NCBI GenBank assembly: GCA_036852015.1 | Contig: JAANDG010000369.1 | Coordinates: 62,001 to 126,000 of the forward strand | DNA from: Pelodera strongyloides | Lineage: Eukaryota > Nematoda > Chromadorea > Rhabditida > Rhabditidae | DNA: 64,000 bases | Direction: 5' to 3' | Shown: one piece after another, positions 25,313 to 36,505 of the stretch | Layout: every line of letters begins with the position of its first letter | Position numbering within the stretch: position 1 is the stretch's first letter | Notes under the pieces: generated by a model | Seen by the model: the letters and a program-made list of their open reading frames with translations, nothing else | What the model was told of the DNA's origin: nothing | The model's database searches: none | Made by a program: the position numbers and the translations under genes

Positions 25313-26611
25313 CCCCCTCGAGGCAGAATGACATTAAGAAATCAGGTTCTTGCACTAATACAATGGCAAAATGCACAATCACAATTGTGCACGCACAGTG
25401 TATTAGAAAATAGAGGAGCATAAAAGGACATGCAAACCGTGATGGAAATGCATTTCGACGTATTCTACATAGTATGTCAGTATGTGGTAATGAATGTGGT
25501 CTGGAGCAAATTACGGAACTTGAAACATAGTAAAGCTCACTTTAAACAGAGCTAAATGCAGGCTAACTGTCCTGATGAACAGTCTAAATGTCTAAAGGAC
25601 AAGTTACACCCGCGCCTGGTGTATATAGATATAATAATGTTTGCGTTTCCCAAACAAAACTGCGCGCCGAGAATATCTTTAGTCAACATTTGCATGCGAA
25701 TATAAACATAGAGCGAAATCGGATGGTAACTTTTGTATCTAACACAGTTGCGATTGTCAACAGTATACCATTATACGAGCTAGTGATATTGAACATCAAT
25801 TATTTACCGAAACTCGTAAGAAATAGAATATTTTGAAAGTAAAACAGCGCGAAAAAAAGGAAAAATAATCAAGTTAATTGAAATGTCTTTTGGGCTCTTG
25901 CGGAGCCTTATCTTAAACCACAAAAACTAGCACATTCTCAATTGAAAAAAAAACGAGTGTGTACATAATATAACACTTTTGATGTAAAAAAGAGGTTTTA
26001 TCCAGCAAAAAAAAACGGAATAACGGTGGGTTTCCAATGGCACGCGGAAGCGTATTGTTGAGATCTCTAGTGTTATCCGCGTGTCCGCGCACTGCCTGCC
26101 GCACTCTACAAACACTCTAGAGATTTACGGGATTTTTTTTCTGCTAAAGGTATGCCAAAAAAACCAGGTCCGACATGTTAACAGCAATTCTTATCCTAGT
26201 TTTACAAGACTTTAAAAAAAAGTGTAGATGCCTTGCATAACAAAAACACGTCGGGGTAGCGACTGTCTCGGACCTTGTTCTCAAAACTTATAGCAAGGTA
26301 GAAACACTTTCAGTTAAATATGCAAGTAAAAGAGCTGCAAGAACTTGGGGGTGAGCCTTTCTCCCGTAAAGTGAAGTCGTAAAATAAGAATAAAACCGCG
26401 GATTTCGAGGTTACCGGAAAGGGTTGAAAGGTGCCTTACCGGAGAGAATTGAGAAATGGGTTTTTGGAGAACAGTTTTGGAGAAAACAAGTAAAAACGTA
26501 CGTTCTTGGCTGAAAGGGTGGTCATAAAAACCTAAAAACTGAGAAATAAATGGACTAAATCAATATGTTGTGTTGTACATAAAACTTGGTAACACAAAGA
26601 GGTATAACATT

Positions 26612-26746
26612 TTGGGGTTTCCAAGTATTCCAAAAATTCGGTGTGATTCTGCCAATACTACCGTATTTCTGCGCGAAAAATGCATATATAATATGAAAAA
26701 TGTAAAAAATATTCTCATGTACTTCCAAAATACTGTAAAGTTTCAC
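26612..26746 (-). repeat. Dispersed repeat, copy 2 (partner 2086-2232)
   Basis: Reverse complement matches the copy in desaturase intron 3. Confidence 0.75.
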
Positions 26747-27501
26747 CAACCCATAAAGAACAGATCAAGGTCTGAAGCAGAGAAAACAAGCATTTGCAAT
26801 GTCATAAATTATTAGCTAATACCCACTTCCAATGTTTATAGAGCTATACTTCGGGGGTGAATATATACGTATACACATTGCCCTCTGGCTATAATATTCC
26901 TTCTGCAGTCATGTTAGTGGGACCTCTCTCAACTCTCTCTTTCTCTATCTCCTACTCTCTCTCTCTCTTTCTCTCTTTCTCTGACTCCACTCTTTCTCCT
27001 CCCTCTTTCTCTCTCCGTTTTATGAGGGTCTCAATAGCTATATGTACTGGGACCCCTCCCGTAATGCAAATAATCGTGTGTACACGTGAGATCATAGGAG
27101 AATCACGCATCTGCAAATGGCCATTTTAGGTTATGGGTTTCAAAATGAAGATGACCAGCTTTTACATAATTTTGGCCTTTAGGCCTTTAGGCTTTAGGGT
27201 CTTGTTAGGAGGCTGAGGCTCTTCAATACAGGCTAGCAAAACAGGTAAAAAACAGTGTATGTACACAAAAAGAGTGAACGCATGTAAGTGCATGTTGTGT
27301 GTATTTTCTGTTCAAGAAGACAAATTTCCGGTCTGATGGGGGTGTTCCCCCTTTTGTTTCCACAAAAGAAGGGCTCCCGCGAATAAATCCCAGTCCACAT
27401 TCATTCATTTTTGACGTGCCCATCGACCCCTTATGGCCTTATATGCTTGGAACAAGAACAATACAATTGTTGAGAAATTCCAAAACAGCAAATAAGCTTA
27501 C

Positions 27502-27681
27502 TTAAAACGAATTACCGGCAGGTTTTTGAAACATACCGTGAACAGCTGACTTCTTACGTATTTGTGCTAATCTGCTCGATTTTTTATTCTAATTTATGTT
27601 CATCTGCATAAGCTGCATAGGAATGATGGTAGCTGGTGTACTAGATGTGTTTCAAAAAAACCGGTCAGTATTTCGCCTTAA
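27502..27681. mobile_element. Palindromic TTAA-flanked MITE, class TTAAAGCGAAAT
   Basis: Slightly decayed copy (TTAAAACGAATTACCGG at the left, TATTTCGCCTTAA at the right) with TTAA kept at both ends. Confidence 0.82.
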
Positions 27682-28692
27682 AGTTGTATGCTTTTTCTTA
27701 TTGCTTTCTATGTGTGAGCTAATATCATATTTAGGACATTTAAAATAAAGTACAACATAATTCCGAATTATTGGGCTAGCAAGTATACGATCATAAATCA
27801 TAGTCATGAAAAAATCGAAATGCAAGGAAAATTTCTTTTCGCAGCTAATGGCCTCCACGTTATACTAAAACCAAAAGAGGACTCAAGCCCTCACATTAAA
27901 CGCACGCGAAATGTGTATGCAAATTAAAGTGCGCCATGCATAATTGAAATGCTGACGGGAGCGGCTCTCGGGTTGAGAAAGAGGGAATATTAGGATTGCA
28001 CGGAAATTTCGGTTCAACTTCTTGTAAAAAAAACTGCTAGAGTACTCATAAACATTGTTTTCGCAACAACTTAATCTCAAGGAAAGGAAGTATAGGAAAG
28101 TATATAGTTACGCCATGGGAATGCTTACCGTTAACTAGAAAAACGCGGTAAAATTGTATTTTAGTAACTTACTTCTTGTATTCAGTATTCGTCTTGCAGA
28201 GCTAGACATCAATTGCGTCAGATACACATTTTTCAAAAAAAATGTTGCAATTCAAAATGAGAAAAAAAGAGTCTAGAGGTCGCAGTCCGCATTGAATATG
28301 AAGTTATCGTGAAGTGCCTTTGGAATAAAATAAATCGAATTTCGGTCGTCAAAGGCATCGTCACAAAAAATCCCAGATGGCAAGACACGCCTTTTTTAAA
28401 CATAGCATAATTAAAAATAAATTCAGCAACCTACTATGTGCTGCAATGCATAGGTAGTAGATGGAATATGTAGAAGTTAATAAAAAATTGTATGATTAAA
28501 ACTAGAGGAAAGATCTGATGCTGCAGAACGATGTGAAAATAAACAATGAACAATGAGAGTCTACTTATATCAGTGACAAGAAAATAGTCGGAAAGGTAAA
28601 GTAACAACAAAGACATCACCGGAGAATCATGTATGTTGTGAATTCTCATTCATCACTGGTGAAGGAAAGCGTTGAAGTATTCAAATTAGAGG

Positions 28693-28776
28693 ATAGAGAT
28701 GAAGAGAGAGGGAGAGAGAGATGGAGAGAGAGAGAGTGAGAGAGAGAGGGGGAGAGAGAGAGGGAGAGAGAGAGTA
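28693..28776. repeat. GA-rich microsatellite
   Basis: Imperfect GAGA/GGGA tract, with a second shorter block at about 28890-28935. Confidence 0.85.
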
Positions 28777-29992
28777 TTTGATCGGAGGAGACGCATAGGC
28801 GAGAATATTTTAAAGGGCCTTCCGAATATTAGTTGCCATGAAAAAGACCAGAGCCAATTTTGAGGAAAACAACTGTCAATATTTGTCTTGAGAGAGAGGG
28901 AGAGAGAGCAAGGAGAGCGAGAGAAAGGAGAGATAGACATAAAGACGGGACGAGAAGAAATTAAGAATTGTTCATACGATCCAATATTCGATTTCAGTAA
29001 ATCTCAGATATGAAATTAATAGTTGCAGGCCCCTGCGATAAGATGACGTATGTGGGACATTTAAGCTTTGCCTAATATTCCGATGTGTTCTGTCATTTAT
29101 TTCATAAATAAAGCATTATATTATGCACAGTTTCTATGATTGGGCTGTTATTGTATGATTTTGGTTCAATAGATTGCCCGAATAACTGGAGAATAACGTG
29201 CGAAGATCTCACACTATAATTCTCGTTTATTGTTTGCAGAATGGCGTTCGTGGGAAATGTTTCTGACTTGCCCTTTCTACAAAAGAAAGTGTCCTTACTA
29301 CATAAAAGAAAGTACTAGGATGGTGGGAAATTCAAAAAGAGTTGAGTTTCAAATAAGGCATCGTACTGTCCTCATGACGTCATGACATCCCTCAATTAGC
29401 ATGCTAGCATGCTCACACTGAACTGAACTGTAACTCCTCATGTGGGATCATCTCAAAGACAAAGGGTCTGGTGACACTATGAAGGTACCTTTCACTTTTC
29501 ATGGATGCCATGCAACCTTTTCTTGCCAAATCTGTGCGGCTATCACGGTCTGGTCACAGGAATCTGGTGACAGGAATGTGTATTGCATTTCAGAGTAACT
29601 CACCCCTTTCTGTAGGTTTTGTCAAGCTGTTATCGCAAGCGTGATTACGTCACATGATACCGGGTTCCTGCACATTAAAAAGTCACAGATTTATTAGTGA
29701 CCTTGATTTTTTAGGAAGCAAAGTAGTAGGGTGTCAAATACATTTCAGATGTTTATACACAGGATTGGTCTACTGTACCCTCGAATGTCGAATTCAATAT
29801 TCCATGCAAATTTCGCTGGAATATGCAAATTTATGTTTAATTCACACGTCAGTAAGCGCAGATGATAGCAGGTACTTTTATCTTTTTTTTATGAAATGTT
29901 CTTTGAACAAGTCATTGTTGCTATGTTAAATCTACAGTACTAGTTGTTTAGTTTTTTTTAGGATAAATGTAAATATATGTTTTCAGGAGTGA

Positions 29993-32760
29993 ATGTATCG
30001 CCCTATCAGTGTGTTCAAAGGGACTGTGTTAGCAGTGTTGTTTCTACTCATATACATTACAATTTCGGCACTGTATATTCAGGAGGATAAGGTACCGCCT
30101 TTCATATAATTGTATGGTTTAGCTTTAGTTTCATAACTATTAAAGATCTTCCCTAATCGTTAAATCATTATAATATTCAGAAGCACACAGGAAGGGTCAG
30201 TTGGTCTGCAGAAGCAAATAGCTCGGTGGGTTCTTTACTACGTGTAACTTTTACGGAAACGATGAAACGATCTTATGATGCGAGTAGAAAGCAGGTATCC
30301 TAGCCTTATGCCACACACATTTTCTTCCTGTCCAGACTTTTTGTGGTGCGCGGTTAAAAACGGGGGTTACTCAGGAGCGTCAGCATATATCTTGCCAGGT
30401 TCCCACCAGGTTCTCGCCACTTTAACGCCGTTTTTGGTGCAATCCTATTTACCATTTTCAACAGTGATCTATATATCAATGCAACGCATTTCTTAGGTCT
30501 GAGAGAGAAAAGATTGCTGTCTTTCTATCCTCAATAGAAATTCATTTATAAGCAGTATTTCCTCGTTTTAGAATGTGTCCCAAGTACAACCATCACATGG
30601 ATTTGGTCACTCCACTATAGCAGTTGTTCTAGTTATGTGTGCTACTCGCCCACTGGCAATTGAGAATAATCTAAGGCAATTAGTAGGGTATGTCTTTCTG
30701 GTTTGCCAGAGTGGGTGACAGCATCGTGTTTTTATTATCATTGATATCAATTGTGCTTAAAGGGACGCGGACACCGTTTTGACCCTTATGTACACTTTGC
30801 GTTTTTATTAACTTCACAGTATGAAAAACATAGTATTGGAAAAAATCCGACGAAAAACGCTGCTTTCGGCGAGAAATTCATTGATTAAAAAAGTTGCGTC
30901 CGATCCAAGGTCCACAGTTAGCCATAGAAATCCAAATGTTATAATGCCCGCGAGGTATTCGACCGATTAATTAGTGGAATAACGTTCGTCGAGTCATTAT
31001 CAGCACGGCCATATGCTGGACAATTACTAGGGTTACGGTACGTATTGGAGCGAGGACAACATTTTTCGTCATAATTTTACTCGCTGTTGCCGCGTTTCTT
31101 GCAAGACATTTTCCCAACACTATGTGTTATAAATAATGAAGATAATAAAAACACAACGTATACATAAGGGCCAAAACGGTGACCGCGTCCCTTTAATGTG
31201 TAAATATGGATCACAAAACAATACATACGTGCATTGAGCGAGACTTCTAGCGGACCGGAAACTGCATAATGTGAGGGTAATGTTTTCTTCGATGAGCATA
31301 TGCATAGATAGATGCATATTTTATCATTTAACTAACCTAGTTGTCCCAGTTCACTACTAAGTTGCTTATGAAACCATATGTTAGTTCGCTTAGAATTCTG
31401 AAGATTGTTTAGAATTCGCCCAAACCCTGATGCTTTCCCCATTATTGTGAGTCAAGATGGGGACTCGTCGACAGTAAAAGAAGTGATTGAGACATTTATG
31501 AATAGGAACAAAAAAGTGGCCCACATACAGGTAACTTTGTGAGAGTATAAATGCACTTATAAACTTTTGAAGGAGTGGATATTATGCATAAGAAGCAAAC
31601 GAAGCCAATACGCTGCTTGCGCTGTCTAACTGGGATTCAATAACTCTGTTAGCTTGTAAGGTTGTAAGGGCTTCTGCTCCTAACTGTTTGTTTATCCTAT
31701 AATTCAGCATGAGAATCCAACGGGTAAGCCGTACGAAAAGATTGCCGCGCACTATAAATGGGCTTTGGACAAGGTGTTTTCGGATAAAAATGTTCAGTAC
31801 GTCATTGTAACTGAAGGTGGGTTGCACTTGTATCGTATAGACACTTATATATTATAGATAGATTGGACACTACAGTATGAAAACTTATATAAGAGCGCAG
31901 CAACACAACTAGGCAGGACCCTCGCCACACATGCTAGAAAATAAGAAAATATTAGTAGTTACGAACTTTTTCAAGACAAATTGCTCTATTTCGTATCTAT
32001 ATTTCTAGATGATTTGAGCATTTCCCGCGACTTCTTTTCTTATTTCACGGCAACTCGACATTTTTTAGAAGAGGACGAGAGTATTTGGTGCGTTATGTTA
32101 TATATTTAAATGGTCAGGCCAATTTCAAATGACCCTTATTTTTGATGATTTCATCTGATTCTTTATGTCAAATATAGTAGGATACGATGTGTTTCAAATT
32201 TCCAAGCGCAAAATTCACGCAGTATTCAGCAATTTACCATTGCCAGTCATACCCAACTATTTATCCCAGTTGTCACGCCCTTTCGCTCTCATTGGGCAAT
32301 ATGCTATATTGGGCGTGGCAATTGCGACATTGGCCAATCAGCGCGAATGGGCGTGCCAACTGCGATAAATAGTTGGGTATGAGTGCCCACGGTAAATTGA
32401 TGAATAGTGTGTGAATTTTGCGCTTGAAAATTAGAAAAATATTGCATCCTACTATATTTGACATGGAGAACCAGATGGAATCATCAAAAATATGGGTCAT
32501 TTGAAATGGGCCTGACCCTTTAAAAAAAATATGCAGTGGGACAACAGTTGGCCCCTTATTGGTACCGTAATTGAGAGAAACTCAAATGGTATACTGTATT
32601 TTAGGTGCATATCTGCATACAACGATAATGGTAACCAAAGGGCATCTTTTGCGAATCACACAAAGGAATTGTGGAGGACGGATTTCTTCCCGGGATTGGG
32701 TACATTGATTTATTATAGAAATACATGTGATTCAATCAATATCGATATGTTTTTCCTGCT

Positions 32761-32795
<35 letters not shown>

Positions 32796-35382
32796 TATTC
32801 ATGATTATTTCATACCAGAATCTCTAGAATGGAATTATAACCCTAATTCCATGTTCCGAAGTTTAGGTTGGATGTTGAGTCGCAAAATGTGGATGGAACT
32901 TTCACCCGGATGGCCTTCGATTTATTGGGACGACTGGATGCGTAAACCAGAGGTTTTTGAAATTTTTATTTTGCGGCACCTTTTCAGATATAGTGTTTTC
33001 TTTTGCTTTTTGAAATATTACTTGAGATAAATAAAAAAAACTATTGTTGATATACGATCCATTATGGGAGATAGTGATTAAATAAAGTGATTGAATGTGT
33101 TTATAATTGAAATATGTGCATTCAGATCCGTAAGAACCGTGTATGTATCCGTCCAGAAGTTAGTCGAACCAAACATGACATGTCTGTGGCGGGAAGAGGG
33201 TCCAGCAAGTTAGTTTTTATATTTCCTATATTTAGATCCATGAGCGCGCATATGTATACCGCGAAGCGCGGAAGCCGCGCGCTTATTTTTCGCAATCCGC
33301 TATCCTTTGGCTCTAATTGTAAGATGTGTCTTAAAGCGTAAGCTAATTTCAAGGACCGATGTCAAATAGGTAAGAAACTGTGCAATTCACCATAGACAAT
33401 GTTATGTTAATCGAATTTCAGTAAACAATACAACTCCTATTTGGAAACGATTAATCTGTCGGGTGAAGCAGTCGACTTTGAAAGACTCGACCTTTCTTAT
33501 TTGAAAAAGGACCGATATGACGCTCGGTTGAGGGAGACGGTCAATAAGGTACTGCTTCATATTTTTTTGCCAAATTTTGGATTTTGAAGGTATCCCTATT
33601 CTAAACTGTAACACTTAGGTTAGCATAAAACCACAGTACTCTTTATAGAATTACGCCCGTAACTAAAGCTGAACTGGGTGTAGAATAAAGCAAACCAGAG
33701 CCAGCGAGGAGCTATGATGTACCATTTAGGCAGTCAATGTAAACGCCAGCTACTTGGAGCGAGAAAGACTCGATCCGAATGTCGTGTACAAGTTGGTATT
33801 TCTCTTTTTATGCCTTCGATTCGATATCCGTTCACGTTCATGCCTGATTTTTGTAATCATACCTATATCTCCCCATATCACGTTCTTTGCAGTTTTGTGT
33901 ATGAAAATGATTATAACTTGATCAATTTGCCCCAGCCATATTCACAAATACTTTTTCATGTTTGGCCAGTTTGGCGACTCAATTTTGTATAGTTAGTATT
34001 GCGTGGAACGTGACTTATAGTCTTGCCATAGGGCTATATCAATACGTAAAAGCCGAGCGGAAAACTGGCAAAAACAAATGAGGGCCGAGTGGTTTGTATC
34101 CACTTGTTCTCATTTTAAAATATATGTATATATATTATATTTTCCAGAGTCCTTTATGGCAACGGACGCGAGTTTCATGAAGTAGCAGAAAATAGTGAGC
34201 TGATGACCGATATGAGGGTATGCATCATATTCTGTCAGCATAGTTCGAGGAAACTTTATACATTGTAAACTTTGTTGACACCCATGGTGTAATAGTACTA
34301 CCCTTGTCATTCTAAGCTAATGTATGCCTTTTTGTATGATCCAGGATCTTTTGTTTGGCTTCCTAAAAGAAACTCGATTTTGGCACTTTTGTGTTGGGAC
34401 TTTGACTTCGATCATTTGGGAGTTGGGTTGCGGTGGGAAACAAACTTTGCACTACTTATATTTCACAGATGACTAACATAAATATTCCAGCATTTTATTT
34501 TTACTTCTAGAATGGCATCGCACGTACCGCATATAAAGGAGTTGTCGCATTCAAAAAGAAGAGATCCAGGGTGCTTTTGGTGTCGAAATTGTACGATTTC
34601 AACGACGAACACATGCAGGAACAATCGGTAATAAGACGATTTTCCTGCTTCCAATCGTATTATCGATCCATTTTATAGGGAGATATTGCCTTTTAACTGT
34701 AAAGTTTCGCTTAAAAATAGGTAGTCGCCATGCCAATGCTGCTAAAAATATTGAGTAGAATGAATATACTTTAGCCGTACGTTGCTGATTGGGAGTACCA
34801 TATTTACTACCTGGAATTCCAGAGAAAATGGTGCGCGTCTGGAAACCCTGGAGGGTATGTACAACGTGCAAATTGGCGTGCAAGCGGCAACGTTACGGCG
34901 TGCATGCGGCGTGGAAAAAGTAGCACGCCGTTGGGTTCTAGCGTGCATGTTGCCCTCCGCAACGTTGCCGCGCGCACGCCAACTTTCGTCGGTGTAGTGA
35001 ATTGTTTTCGTCGAAATCTGAGGGTCGATCATGTTCTCAATTCATAGGTTTATGTGCTTTTCATGAGACGGTCAAAAGCTATACCACCTTCCATTACTAG
35101 ATGGAGGAGATGACCTAAATGTGAAGCTTTGAATTCTCTTTATCATATATGGTGAAACAAATAATGGTACTAAATCTAACCTTTTTCTAAATCCAACCTT
35201 TACTAACTCTAACCTTTTTTTCAGTACATAGATATATTGCTTGACTTATTATGTGTACTCGTTGCAGAGACCAATACGGCAAGTTCGAGGGTGTATGTGA
35301 CCCATACTCGGACGAATTTAAGAAGTGGAGCCGATTCAAAACCATACGACATTGGTATTCGAGAAAAATGATAATAATTTAG
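29993..35382 (+). CDS. MGAT1: Alpha-1,3-mannosyl-glycoprotein 2-beta-N-acetylglucosaminyltransferase (GnT-I)
   Basis: Golgi enzyme that adds GlcNAc to Man5GlcNAc2, the step opening complex and hybrid N-glycan synthesis. Exons: 29993-30091, 30181-30225, 30572-30687, 31413-31530, 31708-31816, 32009-32087, 32605-32699, 32867-32952, 33126-33208, 33422-33548, 33730-33791, 34148-34217, 34511-34627, 34775-34854, 35268-35382; joined in frame, 466 residues. It is a type II membrane protein: short cytosolic MYRPISVFKG, then a hydrophobic anchor at about 11-29. Metal/UDP-binding EDD at 162-164. Other family blocks: IIVSQDG, WCISAYNDNG, RTDFFPGLGW, YWDDWMR, CIRPEVSRT, LDLSYL and ARTAYKGVV. A TTTCAG acceptor 7 bases before the ATG suggests trans-splicing. 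An alternative 3' exon is listed separately. Confidence 0.93.
30757..31196. mobile_element. Palindromic TTAA-flanked MITE, class TTAAAGGG, family E
   Basis: About 440-bp inverted repeat in GnT-I intron 3: TTAAAGGGACGCGGACACCG at the left and its mirror ending CGCGTCCCTTTAA at the right. No coding capacity. Confidence 0.83.
32106..32523. mobile_element. Palindromic TTAA-flanked MITE, class TTAAAGGG, family F
   Basis: Inverted repeat in GnT-I intron 6. The left end has decayed (TTAAATGGTCAGGCC), the right end GGCCTGACCCTTTAA is intact. The arms include TACCCAACTATTTATC and its mirror. The left TTAA begins 18 bases inside the intron. Confidence 0.8.
32764..32792. repeat. (CT)n microsatellite in GnT-I intron
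   Basis: CT dinucleotide run of about 28 bases. Confidence 0.85.
34858..34999. repeat. GC-rich palindromic element, copy 1
   Basis: GC-rich insert in the last GnT-I intron. The right end GCACGCCAACTTTCGTCGG is the mirror of the left ATTGGCGTGC region, and its outer edge (ACACCGACGAAAGTTGGCG when inverted) matches the left edge of 56774-56936. A related element lies at 41688-41927. Confidence 0.6.
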
Positions 35383-35644
35383 TGTGCAATTGACATGCAA
35401 AGCAATTTTCCGCATAGGTTATCCAATTGATTCTCTTATGGTAATGGTAGATACAGTATATGTTAATGTGCTGTTATTTGTAGGATGGATTTCAACGCCG
35501 TGGCTTACTCTTTTAGTTGACAGTTTCACGTATCAATGGTTTATTCTAGAAATTGACAAAAAACGTTTAGCCTTTGTATAAGTATAGTAGTTCTATAATT
35601 TTTGAGCTGTCTAATTCCAATTGTTTCTCATTTTTGCGTCATTT

Positions 35645-35650
35645 AATAAA
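35645..35650 (+). terminator. Poly(A) signal of the GnT-I gene
   Basis: AATAAA 263 bases after the stop codon at 35382. Confidence 0.5.
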
Positions 35651-35747
35651 GTGGTAGATATAATTTGTTGAGACATCAGAATCAGAACATTTTTGCTAGC
35701 GTTTCTAAGCGTGCTCAAAAAAAGTACTGTACTGCGGTACCTCGACC

Positions 35748-35918
35748 TTAAAGCGAAATGCTAGCCCCTTTGGAGAATTTGCATATGATAAGCAAATGCT
35801 ATGTATCCTATGCTAATTTTGTACGATTGCCGTGGACGATCGTACAAAATTAGCATAGGATACATAGGATTTGCTTATTATGTGCAAATTTTCCAAAGGG
35901 GCTAGCATTTCGCTTTAA
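35748..35918. mobile_element. Palindromic TTAA-flanked MITE, TTAAAGCGAAAT ends with a different core
   Basis: 171-bp almost perfect hairpin: TTAAAGCGAAATGCTAGCC at the left and its mirror at the right. The outer 12 bases equal those of the CCGGCCGG family, but the inner arm (GCTAGCCCCTTTGGA) is unrelated. Lies between GnT-I and the AIMP2-like gene. Confidence 0.85.
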
Positions 35919-36268
35919 AGTGGATTTTTCTCTAATAAAATTTCTTGCGTATTATGCAAAGCAATTTCCCCAGATTACTTATTTCTGTAGTTATTTAGAA
36001 ACATTGCGAATAGGTTTCCCCTAGAAATAGCTACCTATTAATACGGTAACACTGAACCGTTTGACGAGCAGCGAGCGTTCGATTTCTAAAATACACTCTA
36101 GTTCGATTTCTGTAATGGTGTAGTGTTGGAACGCACTACCGTAATTCCACACAAATTACTGCATTTTCCTTGCATTTCCAAAATTTCACCATCCATCCAA
36201 CTTATTTTTTATGTTTTTACTTCGCAGCTTATTATGTTTTTCACTCTAGTTAACTTGCTTTGTTGCAG

Positions 36269-36325
36269 CTTAAGATAGAGAACCAATACTGTCTCGATGA
36301 ATGTCAGCTCTCACCAGATATCTAA
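36269..36325 (+). other. Possible alternative last exon of GnT-I
   Basis: After a TTGTTGCAG acceptor there is an open 18-codon frame (LKIENQYCLDECQLSPDI) to a stop. Exon 35268-35382 contains an internal strong donor (GTATGT after codon GGT, near 35293) whose phase matches, so an alternative splice would swap the last 30 or so residues. The sequence reads as protein, but no transcript evidence is available. Confidence 0.35.
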
Positions 36326-36505
36326 AAACGTTGACTTCCAAACTTTTTATACTACTTTTTGTCAATATTTGTCCTTATGTCCTAATTGACGATTGCTTTC
36401 CCCATTTCCATGTCTTTACGTTGCATCGAATATGAAACACTGGTCATTCTTAGAATAGATTCTTTAGGGTAAATCAACAAGTCTCTGACCTGTCCTGTCT
36501 TCAAG

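Larger units (their letters stand above)
23120..29992. other. Long gene-poor stretch
   Basis: About 6.9 kb with no gene I can support. It contains three TTAAAGCGAAAT MITEs, an inverted dispersed repeat (26612-26746), and GA/CT microsatellites near 24650, 25140-25310, 26920-27015 and 28690-28780. ATG frames of 35 codons (from 23454, plus) and 82 codons (25588-25836, plus) have neither homology nor splice context. The stretch upstream of 29993 should hold the promoter of the GnT-I gene or operon. Confidence 0.55.

Noticed and set aside
25165..25421. Ser/Leu or Arg/Glu-rich open frames
   Set aside because: They are translations of a CT/GA microsatellite.
33730..34080. A 14-base micro-exon near 34032 as the missing GnT-I piece
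   Set aside because: Phase fitted, but exon 33730-33791 also fits in phase, has better borders and restores exactly the length expected from the family.
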